Made by a program: the position numbers and the translations under genes
From: Hippasteria phrygiana
Lineage: Eukaryota > Echinodermata > Asteroidea > Valvatida > Goniasteridae
Length of the DNA: 64,000 bases
Direction: 5' to 3'
NCBI GenBank assembly: GCA_037893225.1
Contig: JAZGUH010000113.1
Span: 310,001 to 374,000 of the forward strand
Part shown: in pieces, positions 10,331 to 25,300 of the stretch
Layout of the letters: each line of letters begins with the position of its first letter
Numbering within the stretch: position 1 is the first letter of the stretch
Notes under the pieces: generated by a model
Database searches by the model: none
What the model was told of the DNA's origin: nothing
What the model saw: only the letters and a program-made list of their open reading frames with translations

Positions 10331-13300
10331 GTAAGCTACAGTCTGGATGCTGCGGTTGGGGACTTTCCATAGTGATAGACTCACATGTGATCAGACAGCA
10401 TTAACTGTAAAAAATGCCGCCATATGTGGACTGGAATGGAGCGATCGTATGATAGTCTCCTGGGCTCTTTCCCCACTCATTTAGTACCTGTGAACTGACA
10501 AGAGTTGCAGGTATTTGTTGAAATTAAATGCAGTAAAGGTTTCAGATATATATTTGATTCAATTATTCAAAGCATGATCTATTTTAGGTTTTTAGGGTTT
10601 TGGTGTATGTGTGTACTTGTACTGTATTACATTCGAGGACAAGAGGGGAAAGAAAATACAAAGGAATCCTTCTTGTCCTCGGGAGTCGGTCTCTTGTTAA
10701 AATCGGTCCTCGGACGTAAAAATACGTGCTTAGTCTATGGGAGTTTTTTAAAGTATAGGAACAATAGGAAACACAAAGCATTCTCATCATTAGTATAGGA
10801 AAACACGTGTGATCATGAATGTGTATGGGACTACATCACTCGGACATTGGCAAGTACATACGACCCAGTGTTGGAGTCGAGTCCTACAAGTCGATTACCA
10901 AGTTTTCCAAGTACATTTAGAGCCGAATACACGTCGAGTCAGAGTCATTGATGATCAAGTCCAAATTTGAGTCCAAGTTTTTCAGGGTCCGAGTACGGGC
11001 CGAGTACGGGCCGAATACGGGCCGAGTACAAATACACTATAAGAAACAAAAATGGCAACTTATGTTGTAAACATTATTATAATGCACCTGCATCATAAAG
11101 AGTCGAAATACCAACAATTCAGGAGACTGACTATTTCACTTTATTTCCATTTTTTTCATTACTTTTTACACATGATGAACCTACTCAAAAAGCTGTACAT
11201 CACATGTAATTGAGCCAGAAATTTCTCCTTTTGGGAATTTACCCAACAGCACTAGAACAGTTTATGTATGTGTACTTTCGAATCCGAAGGTGAATTATCC
11301 AAAGAACAAAATAATCTATTGTACTCCCGAGTAAGGGTATTGAGTACCAAATACAAAATGCCGAGTACGTGCCGAGTAAAAAAATTGTACGTACTGAAAA
11401 TCGAGTTTGTGCTGAGTACTTAGAGGTACTTGAGTTATACTCGAGTATGAGTACAAGTACTCCAACACTGATAAGACCCTAAATTCACCAAGCAAATGAT
11501 AAAAGCTTATAAAATATTTTGATGCAGGATGGGTGAGGAAGTACTCGTTCATAAGATCCCGCATTCAGATATTCACACAAATGCAGAATGAGACGGTGGC
11601 CAGATTTCCCTATGAATTGCTGCAACTAACGATCTCTCCAAGATAAACATGCAGAAATATCTATAACGTCACATTTTTGAATTAACCTCCATTTTATCTA
11701 ATGCTTCACAATCCCACTGCAGTCCAGTGTGACATCACAGGAAAAAGTACTATGGTTAGTTGGTTACTGTCTGCCTCCATTTGTGTGTACCCACTTGTCA
11801 ATCTGTAGATATCAGGGTTGGGAGGGGAGGGGAGATGGGGAAGGGATAAATGTGGGTTAACCATTTCCCCAGAGGACCTGATTTCTCATCTCCACCAGGT
11901 GCTTCAGCATGGCTGGCCCCGAGGACCTTAAATGAAAGAGGTATTGATAAAAAATGCAAATCTAAAGCCTGTACAAGGCAAGAGAAGGGTTGTATAAAAG
12001 GTTGGATCCCCTGAGAAAAAGTACAAATGCTGAAAAAATTGGTTCAAACAGCCTCCTCCCTGTGGGTTTGATTCATCAGATAGAGTTGCACAAATTGTGT
12101 AGCTCAAGTTCAACTGTGCAACACCTACATGTACATGTATAGTAACTGGTCGAGTATACGTGTACTTATCACAGGATTTTTGTTGTGTATGTGTCGTGGT
12201 GCACCAAAACCAGCTTTGATTTCTGGTGAGATTCTCAGTAAACAAAACCAACCGCTATAGCCGCTCCGTGAGGCGAGGCTGCTGGCATGGGCCGGTTGAC
12301 GTCTATAGCAGCAATCCCGCACAACGTATGTAGGCCCATGCGGCTGATGGGCCTGTTTACCTGTATTGTACATGTACATTCCAGCACGTACTTCTCTATA
12401 CATCATTCAGCTGTGGCTGGTGTGGGTTTCGCGGTGAAGAGAGTTTGGTGAACTAATATATTGTTCTTGAATGGGGAGTTTTTAATGAATAGATGGGGCT
12501 TTTCGTTCAAACTCCCTGTAAGAAACTTGGCCGCACCACTACATGCCAGCACTTTATCCACGGCGTGCCTGCCCACTCACTTGTACAATGCTCCGCACTG
12601 CCCTCTATCGGTAATAAGCCAGTTCGGTATTTCAACTGCGCATGTGCACAATGACATTTTATCCCGAATGACCCGCGTGACCTAAATCGCGTGTGAACGC
12701 AAAAGGTGGTCGCGCAACGCGCACGTGTTAAATTCAATCAGAATGGGCGTTCGCGTAACATGGCGTGACGTTACGTCGGCAATTTGATCCCAAATAACCT
12801 TTGACCTTTGAGATACCGAACTGACTTTAATATACTGGCCAGGAGTACGCACTCTCGATAACGGTGCCCCGGACTCAAGGGGTTAAATAGCGCTGTTTGG
12901 TATTAGCCAAATGACCTAAAAACAGATTCCTAGAAATTGAGGGCGCATATGAACCAGAGGCAGTGTTCACAATAGAGGAATCCCACAACGACGAGTTTAG
13001 CACCGATCTGCGCATTTCCGTGTTTGAAAACGAGGATCTCAATGTCACAGTAAACAACTTTATGCTGATCGTGCGCCTGCGCTTCCTTTTATGGCCTGAT
13101 TAATTCCTGCATGAATGAATGTGCTGAAAAGCGTTGTTTTGTTTGCCACTGACATTCTCGCTTTCAACCCGGAAGTGCGCAGAAGGGGCTAAAGAGAAAT
13201 TCCTCTATTCTATATCATCCAAGCGCGCATTGTTATGTACATAACACGACCTGTCCTAACTTGACCTGGAAATGCATTGCACGTTAGACTCCATGGCACG

Positions 13301-16300
13301 TATCCTTAGTATCCCAGGGCATTTCGTGTTGTCTTCATTTGAAAGTTGCACGCCCATGGGGTATGCACTATGCACAAATATTCCACAAGGCACTTTTATG
13401 TTGAGAAGCATTAAACTGAGGACGTGAATGGGCCGGGCGCTGTCATTATACAATGTACATGCATACAGCAAGTTCCATACGTACACGCTATACGCACAGA
13501 TATTCATACCAACATTCTGATGTCATTAGCGAAAAGTGCTAATGGTGGCTTTATGTAGAGCTACATATATGTATCATACAATTTTGCATTTATTTAACCC
13601 CTTGCGCCCGGTTGACACATATGTGCAGATTGAAAATTGCCACCTGGCCGGTTGACGTCTATACACGCCAAACTCTGCATTTTTAATCCATTATTGGGTA
13701 TTGTGTATGTTTTGCCTGGCTGCACAAGCCTCTTGTTTCTGTTTTGCTTGGATGCATAAGCCAGCATGACGCCCCGTCGCCCCCATATAATACCCGAGCT
13801 CAAGGGGTTAATAGGAAGATAGCACTTTAAATACTCGACATAAAGAGGAAGGTGTCACCAACATATTGCATGGCATCCCTGTTCCTGTAGTCTTATGCTT
13901 TGAATTTATAAACAAGTTGACTTTTCTTATATTCTTTCTGTTTGTTCTTTTTTCCTGTTTAGTGGAGGGGATGCCTACATTAGATATTCATTTGATCTGG
14001 ATGTGGATTATATCACAGAAAGGCTGATTGGTAAATACATTTTTTTGCTAGTTTCAATAAGGTATTTTCTTTATGAACAATAAAAAAATAAAAAAATAAA
14101 AATAGAATTTCTTTCTTGTCTAGAATTTAACTCTTCAGATCTGTACTGAATTACTATTACAGCACTAAGGATTTCCTTTATTGTTGTGGTAAAATCTTGC
14201 TTTCTTTACCATTTTTTCAAGTGTTGAATCAACTGTTTACCCTTTGCTTTTTTACTCATCTGCAGATGAGTAAAGAAATAACATTTCTGGGTTTAATGAG
14301 AGTGAATATTTTTATGTTTGTCAGCTGTGTCTTTTCCAGCGGGTGGGTTAGAGGCACAGTATTGCAGCAACCTCCGGGATGTGGTGAGAATGCTGCAGAG
14401 TAAACACCAAGATAAATATATCATCTTTAATCTGTCCCAGAAGCGGCATGACATCAACCAACTCAATCCACAGGTAAGTATACAATTAACAATTGTTGAC
14501 TGCTGTGATGTGGGGTATGACGTTTTTAACCCGAGGCAAAGCCGAGGGTGCTATGCGTCCCCGGGCTGTTAAAAATGTCATATCCCACATCACAGCAGTC
14601 AACAATTGTTTTGCTATATCGCCAAGCCCAGTTTTTTTTCCAGTTTAACTTGCCTTGCTCGGTGGAAATTAACTCAAACAAATCACGTGATCAAAACAGC
14701 TGATCGTTTGCTAGTCCGCTGCTTCCACTATAGTTCACTATCGTCAACAGTGTAGGGGAAAATTGCCTGGGTCCCAATGATACAACTGATCGTCGGCTAT
14801 AGTTCGCTGCTGCCATATATAGTTTACTACCGTCAACAGCGAAAATTGCGTGGGTACCAATGAGCTAGCTGGCTGATGTTTGATATCATGCTTGGAGTGT
14901 GCCAGTCGTTTTTATTGACCGGACACTTGATCGTTCTAGGCCAATCAAAATACAGTAAATTTGTCTTGGGTTCACTTATCACCAAAAGAATGTGCAGATA
15001 ATAATGACAGCTGCATGTAAAGTACATGATGTACATTCAAACAGGTAATCATGCAGTACCCATGATAGCCTACTGTACAGGGGAAATACAGTTAACTTGT
15101 ATATTTGGGAAAATAAATACAATATTTTTGTGTCGCATAGCCCAATGTCTGTGGTCCAATAATAAAAGAAATTTCACCAAAAGCTTTTTTGGTTAGTTTT
15201 TGCAGACTTGCAAGTATCACTCACTTCTTGTGTTTTACCTTTTAACGAGAGTTAATTATTTACACAGCTTGAAACATATTCACTGTCTCCCAACAAACTG
15301 CCCTCTTCTCTTTCATCTTAAGAATTGTTTTCGGTTAATTTTCTTCTTATTGGAAATGAAAACCGTACTGGTGAAGAAGGTTAAAAGGGCCAAGAATTTT
15401 TCTAGAATTGTCTGAATTTTCAAACACACGCCAATGGCGTCATCCGTACGCAAGGGGTTCAGAGTTGAATGGTATCATATCTTGTTTATTTCAATGCAGG
15501 TATATGATCTTGGCTGGCCGGACCATCTGGCACCATCCTTGGAGAAACTATGCAGCATGTGTAAACACATTGAGACATGGTTAAAAGCCGACCCTCATAA
15601 TGTTGTAGTGCTGCATTGTAAGGTAGGATACACCTCTTCTGCGATGCATATCATATACATTGTTTTTATTTCTGTAGGAAAATTAACTTTCAACATTGTG
15701 CCAAGAAATGTCTTGTTCAAATAATAAGCCAGTTCAGTATCTCAAAGGTCAGAGGTTATTCGGGATAAAATTGCTGACGTAATGTCACGCCATCTTACGT
15801 GAATGCCCATTCTGATTGAATTTAACATGTGCGTTTTGTGCGACCACCTTTTGCATTCACATGCATGCGTTAGGTCACGCGGGTCATTCGGGATAAAATG
15901 TCATTGTGCACATGCACAGATGAAATACCGAACTGGCTTATTCACCAAGCTCCTACATGTGTTATTGGACATAACAATAAGCATTATTTATTTTGGTTTT
16001 CTAGCTCTGTGTATATTTGCATAATAATACATGTTAATTGTACAAGTGTATTCAGCAGGTTTTATAAATAGACAGAGAAGATCTATCAATTTAGAGTATC
16101 CAAATGTAATTTAAAATACTCTTGGTTACAATTAGTCTGGGGAAGCATTTTCTCTGCACTTATAACTAGTTTAATTCAAATTCATGTAGGAATATGGTTT
16201 CCAGTGTCATAAACTGTTGCATAATCTTTTTTATACATGCATGTTGCAGAATTCATCAGTGTTCAAACAGTGTTCATGAGTTGTTGTTTGAAATTTCAAG

Positions 16301-19300
16301 AACTTTGCTTCATTATCTGAGCTTAGTGAATGTACATTCACAAAATCTAGATAGATAAGTGTTTTATAACTATCTAAAAATATGCAGGAATTCTGCAGGA
16401 AGTGAGTCAACAATCATATCTAGGAGTGGAGTTAACAAAAGATTTTTCTTGGTTTAAACACATCAGCCAAGTTACTTCTGGAGCAAATAAGATTCTTGGC
16501 CTACTGAAAAGAAACTTGAAATGCTGCGATGAAAAGACCAAAGCCACTGCCTATAAGACACTTGTTCGACCCAAATTAGAGTACTGCAGCAACATATGGG
16601 ACCCACACAAACAAACCTACATAGAAACAGTTGAAAAAGTTCAACGTAGAGCAGCACGTTTTGTAGCTAATGATTATAGACGAGAAACCAGTGTTACCCA
16701 GCTTCTTCAACAACTTGAGTGGGAACGACTGGATATCAGACGTCTAAAATCTCGTCTAATCATTATCTTCAAGGAACTGAACCATATAGCTCCCTTCAAC
16801 ATCGACCATCTTAAATTCACAAAGGAAGAAATAACCCACAACCGACAATACAGAAATTTTCATCCAAACGACTTAAAGAGAATTACAGTCAACAAAGATT
16901 GCTATAAGTTCTTACTCTATCCATACTGTACCAGAATGGAATCTTCTACCAGCTGATATGAAAGAGACGACCGAATTGAAGTACTTCAAAACCAGATGCC
17001 ATAAACTTAGAGGACCTGATTAAAACAGCCCATTTAAATATTTAGGCAGCCTGCCGCATGCATGATGTACTGCATGTTTAAAAAGCTTCTCCAGGCATTT
17101 TCATACAGTATACATTTTTGAAGATTCTGAAGAATAATGCCCATTTTCTTTCTCTGATTTGGTTTCTGTTCTTTATACTTTTTCCCCACAACATTGAATA
17201 GATACATAGCAATCATTATTACTTGTTGGCCGTCATTGGAAGGAGAAATTTCATGGTAGAAATTTCATTCTCCTGTATCTTATCAGCATGTACAGCACCA
17301 CGGAGATGTTATTTTCAGTTTCTCGCAACTCTTGGTAAAAATGTCCACCTTACCTAAAATTGTTAGGTTAATTTTAAGAATGTAAAACTGGTCTTTGAGA
17401 TAAAACTGACAAGAATCTGTTATGCAGGGTGGAAGAGGTCCGATTGGAGTGGTTGTCTTGGCGTACATGAATTACATCAACATCACCTCCAAGTAAGTTT
17501 AGAAAGTTTCATTTCAGTTATTGCCCTTTGGGGGTTGAAGTTGTTGTACTTTGATTATAATGAACATTTTAAAGTTACAAATGCTACTTAATATCAGAAG
17601 GTGGAACATGCATCAGGAATGATGTAAATTTAAACAAACTTTAATGCAAAGCCTGCCAGACGCAGCACAGTGCATATGTGCTGACAGCTCCACTTTGCTG
17701 GACTCTGCACACAAGTCAATGTGACAAAGTATGCAATCTGATGCGTCTGGCAGGATTCTAGAAAACATGCCCTGGAGGGTTAGGGTTAATCTTTTCTATT
17801 GACTATAAGGATCACAAAGACCAAATGTTTAAGTTAAATTCAAGCAAGGATTTGTCTTGTCTCTTGGAAAGCCTGAGTATTTACATGTAGTGCTGAATAT
17901 TACATTGGAAAGGATACAAAAACCTTGTTTAAATTGAAGTTAACTTTAACCCAGGTGTCCTTCTGCATACTGTTGTGTACTCTGTTGATGTCCAGGATAT
18001 AGGGCCTGTTTGTGTCACACGCATCCGGATCGCGATCAGTGATCCAGCCACTGGTTCACTCCATTCATTAGGCGGAATCTAGTGTGTGCATGGGCGGCGA
18101 TCCCGGGGGGGACGGGGGGACATGTCCCCCCCCCGCCCCCCCAATATATTTTTGTGGAGGGGACGGCTATGGCAGTGTCCCCCCCCCCCCCCAATATTTT
18201 GCCATGGGTCATTGATTTTTTCATGCACCAGTGTGCACCGAAACACAAACATCAGCACACATTTTCAAAAATTTCCCAGGAGACACAAGAGACACCAAAT
18301 ACAAAATTTCCGATTACATGATCTCTCTCTAATAACAGTTTAACCGATTGTGCGTTCTTTCGAAAAAGTATTGGTCAGGGATGGATATGTAATCTCCAAT
18401 ATTTGTTGTTTGTATTTCAAGAGGCAAGTATAAAGTTTACCTATTTTTAGCATCCCCACAGTACTTCGTACGTGGTTGATAACAATAAAACAAATTAAAC
18501 AAATACAATAAGGGTGACGTCATTGCACAACCAGCGTGTCAAAGTTGTTATTGGCTGTGCGTTTTTTCTCCGTCCCCCCCCCCCCCACCCCCCCGGCCTT
18601 GAAGAAGAGAAATCGCCGCTGTTGAGTGTGTGAACCAACGTACTAATCGCGATCCGGATTCTTGTGAAGCAATCAGGCCCAAATAATGAAGTTGCAGAAA
18701 AATTTGTTGAAACTTGCCTTCGTAAAACTTCTGAAAATTGGCATAAAGGAGTCCAGATATGGGCTAGTCTTATTTGTACTTTTTATTTCTAGGAAATTCT
18801 TTTTATTCTGGTTGATTTTTACTAAAAATGGGCTATGTAATGGCTGTGTCTGTCTACTCTCCTAGTTAATGCGATCAGTCGGAAATTTAAAAGTTTCCAT
18901 TACAAATTGATAAAACATATTGACAAGATAACAAATTGTGTTTGATAATAAACGCTTCTGCTCAAAATGAAAATCAGCAACATACATTTGTTTGGAAAGC
19001 TTCAAATCCTACAATTTCATTTAGTACCAAACAAATTACCTTTTTACCACAGAGGCCAAGATTGGCCTACTTTGAACACACTTTGAATTCTCATTTTTTT
19101 TTTCCATTGTCAGTCATCTTGAGATACATTTGCACATTTATTTAGATGTTTGTAATGCTTCTGTTGAGTTTGGACATACGGGCTCGGAACTTCATTCTTA
19201 GAGGGGCAAGGCAATTCCTAATTAACAGAAGGGTTATTCTATAAATTAGGGGTCCAAAAGTGTTTTGGTGTCCCTGTTACACCTGACCTGTGTAATTTCC

Positions 19301-22300
19301 CATCAAGTATCATTAAAATTGACTTCACACTATTTTTTACTTGTTTGGCAGGTACTTTGCTTCACATAATCACCCTAGGAGATAGAAGGCATAAAAGAAT
19401 TTGTCCTGAATTGCAAAATCCTATACATGTCAGATGTAACAGGGACACCGAAATTGGACCCGTAATTTATAGAATGACCCAGAAGTCACTTCTGTAAGAA
19501 GACTGGGATCATTAGCCTTTTAGAGGTATGGCGGACACAATAGGAGGGCGCTATTTGATTTGGGTAAACCTTTTGTATGGCACAAAAGGTATACCCAAAT
19601 CAAATAGCGCCCTCCTATTGTGTCCGCCATACCTCTAAAAGGCTAATTGGAGGCAACTGCCCCTGATTAGGCCATGTAAAGGTGGCCTCAGGTCGACCTA
19701 CAATTTGTTTGCGCCACGACGGAACCGTCGGCATCAAGCAGAAAAATAATGCTCAGGTCACAAAACTGAGAAATCGTATGATTCTCGTGGAACAAGCGGT
19801 ATTTCAATGCAAAATAATCGCAACCATGCTCATGTCACCCACGACGCGACGATCCACGACAATTCCACGGCAAAGACAGTCATGTGACTTATTTAACAAG
19901 TAGGGAATAAATATGTGCTTGGCCAGTTCGGCACGTGTCATTATCAGCGCCCATTCCTCTGATACGATTATGCGTATTCCCATTCTAAATACCTTTGAGT
20001 CAAAGTGTCGAAACAAGTCAAAAATTATAAGTTATCTATTTTGTTCAACATTTTTACTTCATGTTTTTCAAACACCCCTCTAGCTATGATGTAGTGTGCC
20101 GCTCACGAGGAGTAGTAAACAATCTGCTTATATAGAGATTGGCGAGCGCGTGGCACGTACTGCCTGATTTGGCGCGGAACGCTGGTGTCGTGTGCTGATT
20201 GGCTAAACGATGAAAAAGGAAGCTTGATGCGCGCAAGACGTCGTAAATTCAAACACAGGTCAACTGCGATTGATTCCGCCTGTCGGGAACACGTCGTAAA
20301 AGTAAAATTTTGTCTATTCCTGCGACTGGTGAATTTTTTGATCGCTAACTGATGCCAATCATCTTAATATCGTTGCAGTTAAACTCAGGTAAAAAGAAAT
20401 CGGCAACTGATGTCTTCCCAATGGTTGTGGCGTAGACATAGCTTGATCCTAAAAAGTCAGTCGCGGACTGTTCTGTTTCGTCGCAAGGTCGACCTAAGGC
20501 CGCCTTAACAACACCGTTTTTCGTGTCACCTGGTTGTACCTGACGGGGAACTGATTAAAATAATCACTTACAGATAGTTTAAATCGCTGAAAATCAGATA
20601 ATCGGTGTTGTCATTGCAATCGAATGGAACAAGGGGGTGAAATCAGGCCTCAAAATCCCCCTCTTGCGCCCTTTAATTGTACATCACAGGCAACCATTTG
20701 TTGACACATATGGACAGCCATCTGGACAAAACAAAAATCAAATATGACAATAAGAATCTTTTACGTAAAGAAAAATAACTTTTAAAAATTAATATACAAT
20801 TTTTTATTTTCTCTGAAAGGGGTACATTCTTAAAATGCAATAGAGAATGCATTGTTAATTCTATTATTTATACGTCAATCAACCACTTTATTTTTGGAAA
20901 ATGCGGCGTTTCATACAAAGCTGTCGACAGTTTCGTAGACGCGCTATATCATGCAGACAAATATAGCGGCCCTCTGATGATCAGGGCCCAATTTCATAGC
21001 GCTGCTTTAACGGTAAGCAGAAAAATTTTGCTAACTGTAGCAGGAAAATTTGCTTAAGCATTAGTGTATTTCATGGCCAAGTCGTGCTAACGCTTGCGCA
21101 TGCATGGAGATTTAAATTGTTGTCACTAATTTGAGCAAATCCTGCTTCCGAAGTTAGCGGGCTCTTTGCTGTGCTTACTGCTTACAGTCTCTATGAAATG
21201 GGCGAGGGTTCCGTTAGCAGAGAATCTTGTGTTAACCAGTTCGCGTCGGAGGACGTGTTAACACGATCTGGCAGTTTTTATACACGGGCACGGCTGACGG
21301 GTTAAAACGTCAAGCTTGCCTCGACTCACCTCTGGGTGACGTCTCAACACGCTAATCCCTCATTTGTTTTGTACACACACACAAAGTCCGAGAAGTCTGT
21401 GGAGGCGGACTGTGTGTTGAACTTGAACTTGAACTTGGCCGCTGTGCACGGCCTGTTGTTCTACAATTTACGCTCCGGTGGGCGCACCCGGAGTATTGAA
21501 ATATATGAGGTTTCGGCAAGAAATATTGTACAAATACTGTTGAAATGACTCTTGCAAAATCAGTAATAGTGGCGTTTGGCTGTATATCAGAAGTTGGCTG
21601 CTATATTTTGCCTTTTTTGAAAATATAAATTTTCGGCAAAAATAATCCCGGCGCGAACTGGTTAAGCAGCGCTATGAAATTGGGCCCTGCATGTGAATCC
21701 AACTTTCTCATAAATGTCATGTTTTTGAATATGCGTCGCACATGGCCTGAAAAGTAGGTCATGTTCCATTCTATTTCGCTTATTCAGGACATCAAACTGG
21801 GTAGGAAAAGTTAACCTAGTTCCCAACTGGGACCACCTATGTCACTTTCTGAACGTTTTTTCAATAGTGTAACATGGGCTAGACGTGGCCCTGAAGTTTC
21901 ATGCTTGAACATTCAGTCGTACTTCCCCAATACGTCCGAGGACAATGCTTTGTGTTTCCTATTGTTCCTTTAATATAACCAACCCCCATTGACTAAGCAC
22001 GTATCCTTACGTTCGAGGACCGATTTCAACAAAAGACTCTACGTTCGAGGACTGAAATGTTTCTTTGTGTTTCCTTTTTTTCTCTTGTCCTCGGGGAGAT
22101 ATATACAGTGCACGTACAGACGTACAAGAATCTGTAACGACACCAATCTCTTTTTCTCTTCCTGGTTTCAGCGCTGAGACCGTGATGGATAGATATGCTA
22201 TGAAACGTTTCTTGGAGGCCAAGACAGAATCAGCCATGCACCCCTCCCAGCATCGCTATGTCAATTACTTCACGGGTCTGCTCATGAAATCAATCCACGT

Positions 22301-25300
22301 CAACAGTGCACCACTTTTCTTGCATCATGTGCTGATACATGGAGTGCCCAACTATGACATCAATGGAGGTATTGTACTGTAGTGTGTGTGTGTTAGATTT
22401 TTGAAAGTTGGATTATGAATAGGTACATGTACATGCATATGCTGATCAGCTCTGTGACTGGGTTTCTTATTATTGCTGATAAGAAGGATGGCTGTTCGGT
22501 TATTTTTGTTGGCTGCATAACCCCTTGAGTACGGTTATTGTAGTGAGGCGCCGGGGCTGCCTGTGCAGCCAAGCGAAACGGCCACAATGTGCTAGTGCAG
22601 TCAAGCGTGACATACACAATAATCCAACAATGGCCTGGTGCCACTGCTTTTTTGCGCCATTTGGCGTCATCCGTATGCAAAGGGGTTAATAGCCAGAAAC
22701 GTGTCTTTAGAAATTGTAAAAGTTTAGTTTTAGGTAAATCGACTGTGTATCGGAATGAGAAGCTATGGATATGTACAACAGTTGAAAAAACTTACTGGCA
22801 TTTTATTTTTTTTAGACAGCATTTTAGATTTGTAATTAATTCAAAAGATTCTTAGCATCAAGATATATGTGTCAACATTTTTAATTTCTGGAATTCTTTT
22901 GACCTTTAAATTGTTTTTTAATAATGATTATCTGTTGGTGCCTTAGGGAGTTTGTTGAATTAAGATTTAAAAGTTTATCTTAGTAAAGAACTATTGATGT
23001 TTTAAGTTTGATATATCACAGCTTAGTTGACTACAAAGGGATATTTTGTCGCAATATTTGACAAGGCATGTGATATTACTATATTACTATGGGATATGGT
23101 ATGGATTTGTACCTCGCACCTTTCCTGCTGCTATCAACCCCAAGATCAATTGTCTCTTTAATAAACCCTAACTCCCTAAGCATTTTTACTAGAAACCTTC
23201 CTCAACCCGTCAAACTCCCAACAGCCCACTTGCCATAACAGTACACAACCCGTCAAACTCCAACTAAGGTTTAACCGATGATCGGATCGGACATCGGATC
23301 GGGCCGATGTTTGGCAATATCGGCAAAACATCGGATCGGCAAAATTTGTAAGGTTTAACCGATGACGAACCGATGTTTGGCAATGTCAATTAGCAAACTT
23401 TACACTCAATTTTATCATACACAAATGTCATGTTTATTTATTAGAGCGCGAGTAAAAACGATGTTTTATTTTTGTGTGAAAAATGAACAGTTTTATGCTG
23501 TGATGTATTATCAATCATACCGGTGTAAATATCTCAAAGCTCCGCGTCTATGCGATCCGCGCTATCTGCACCGCATGCGTGAAAACTCAGTGCCCGAAGA
23601 CAACGAAGCTAGCAGTCAGTGCATGACTGTACTGGTCTACTGAACGTCATGAACGGAGTCGGGGAACTACACTGTGTGAAGCCACGACGCGTTGTGGACT
23701 TTAGTTCAGCCGATCACATGTCTCTTGCATGCACAGCATTGGCGATATGTGTGCAACGTGTAATGTTATATACAGCGTGAATACAAAAATACCCTGGAAA
23801 AAAGACCAGCATAGACGCCCTAATGGGGAATTCCCTTCACGTGTGCCAATTTTGCTGGACTGAAGCTTGAATTGAATTGAAATCACTGCGAGTTCGGCGT
23901 CGTATTTTTACGACCGCAGATTTTTCTACGTACATGTAAATAAATGCCTGGATTAGTTTTGCCCATTGTCCTAATTTGTTCTCCATTTCAACTTCTATCC
24001 AACAACCAGCAGTGTTAAAATTTAATTTAATAGGGTCGGTTAGTAGGCATAACATGTTAATTTTCTACCTCCATGCTAAAGGTGAGAATAATTAACGCAA
24101 TACCTGTGTTAGAGGGGTCCCGAAACGAAGTACATGTTCAAATTTTGAGATGCTTTGTGAGACATATGCCTGATTAATTTTATGTGATACGAGCATTGCA
24201 AAGTGGAAAATAAAATTTACGTATTGTAAAAATAATCAGCTTCCTTCCTATTTCTTTAAAACTGTAAACTTGTATGGTTAAGCCAAAACTCTCGTGTTGT
24301 GAATAATCGACCTTTTTATTAAGAACAAAGATAGATACATGATTGATAGCCTAGTAATCAGCAAAAGCAATAAACTAAACAAAATAAATGTGAAACTGCG
24401 ATCACCATATCACAAACTGCACGCACAGAGTGCCGCGATACGAAAGCAGTCCATGCCGTACAACGCGCGGGCGTGCCCGGCCAACTGACAGCTCCATGCA
24501 CGGTGCGTCACCGTAACACGTTGGCGAAACGTGGAATTATCCACACAGCCGTTTATCACGCACATCACTCAACCACTGGTCCTTTTCTTGTCGCAATTTG
24601 TCGAAAGTTTTGATTAAAACACATCCTGATTTTGACTATCCTTGTTGGTCCGATTCTTTGTTAGTTTTCGCCGGGATTTTATGAACAAATCTTGTCGAGT
24701 GGGCCTACGAAGTTCTAGAATCTTTTAGTAATTTGTTGCCTCCAAAGCATGCGTGTCAAAGCATAGTGTTGCATGAATAAACACCCCCCAACAACGGACC
24801 CGCAATGCGCAGGCGCAGACGGTTTTTTCCCCATAATCGAGCCTGTACTTACTTACTTTGCCGCATGCGCACATACTCCCGGCCGAACATCCACAAGATG
24901 TACACGATCTTTGAGTTACGCATAGTTTCACATGTCGGCAAGTACCGCTACTTATGGGAATTCCGGACGCCCGGTCGGCAATTCCTACTATTATGATCGG
25001 AAATCGGTATCGTATAATTAATTTGTCTTCCTCTACCTAATAACATTTTATGTCTTTCGAAAATAGGGTGACCCGAACTGAAGGCATTTTTTTGTTTAGC
25101 CCAATTTATTACTGTGTTAAGGGAGTCGTGGTTTGTCTTGGGTATGTCCATGCGGTTGGGCGCAATCGGTCGATGTGCGCGATCGGTCGATCTTGCTGTG
25201 CTATCATCAGTCGATTCTGACGGATATCTTGGACTTTACTTACCTTTCAAAAAAATCCTCTAGAGCCGTGAATTAGAAAGAAAATGTGTTCGACTGGTGG

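Noticed and set aside
14339..14473. Alternative acceptor for exon 3 at 14338-14339
   Set aside because: It keeps the frame with exon 2 but loses the conserved AVSFP; the upstream AG is better supported.
18082..18343. Proline-rich open frames on both strands
   Set aside because: Caused by C and G runs inside a repeat; no conserved residues.
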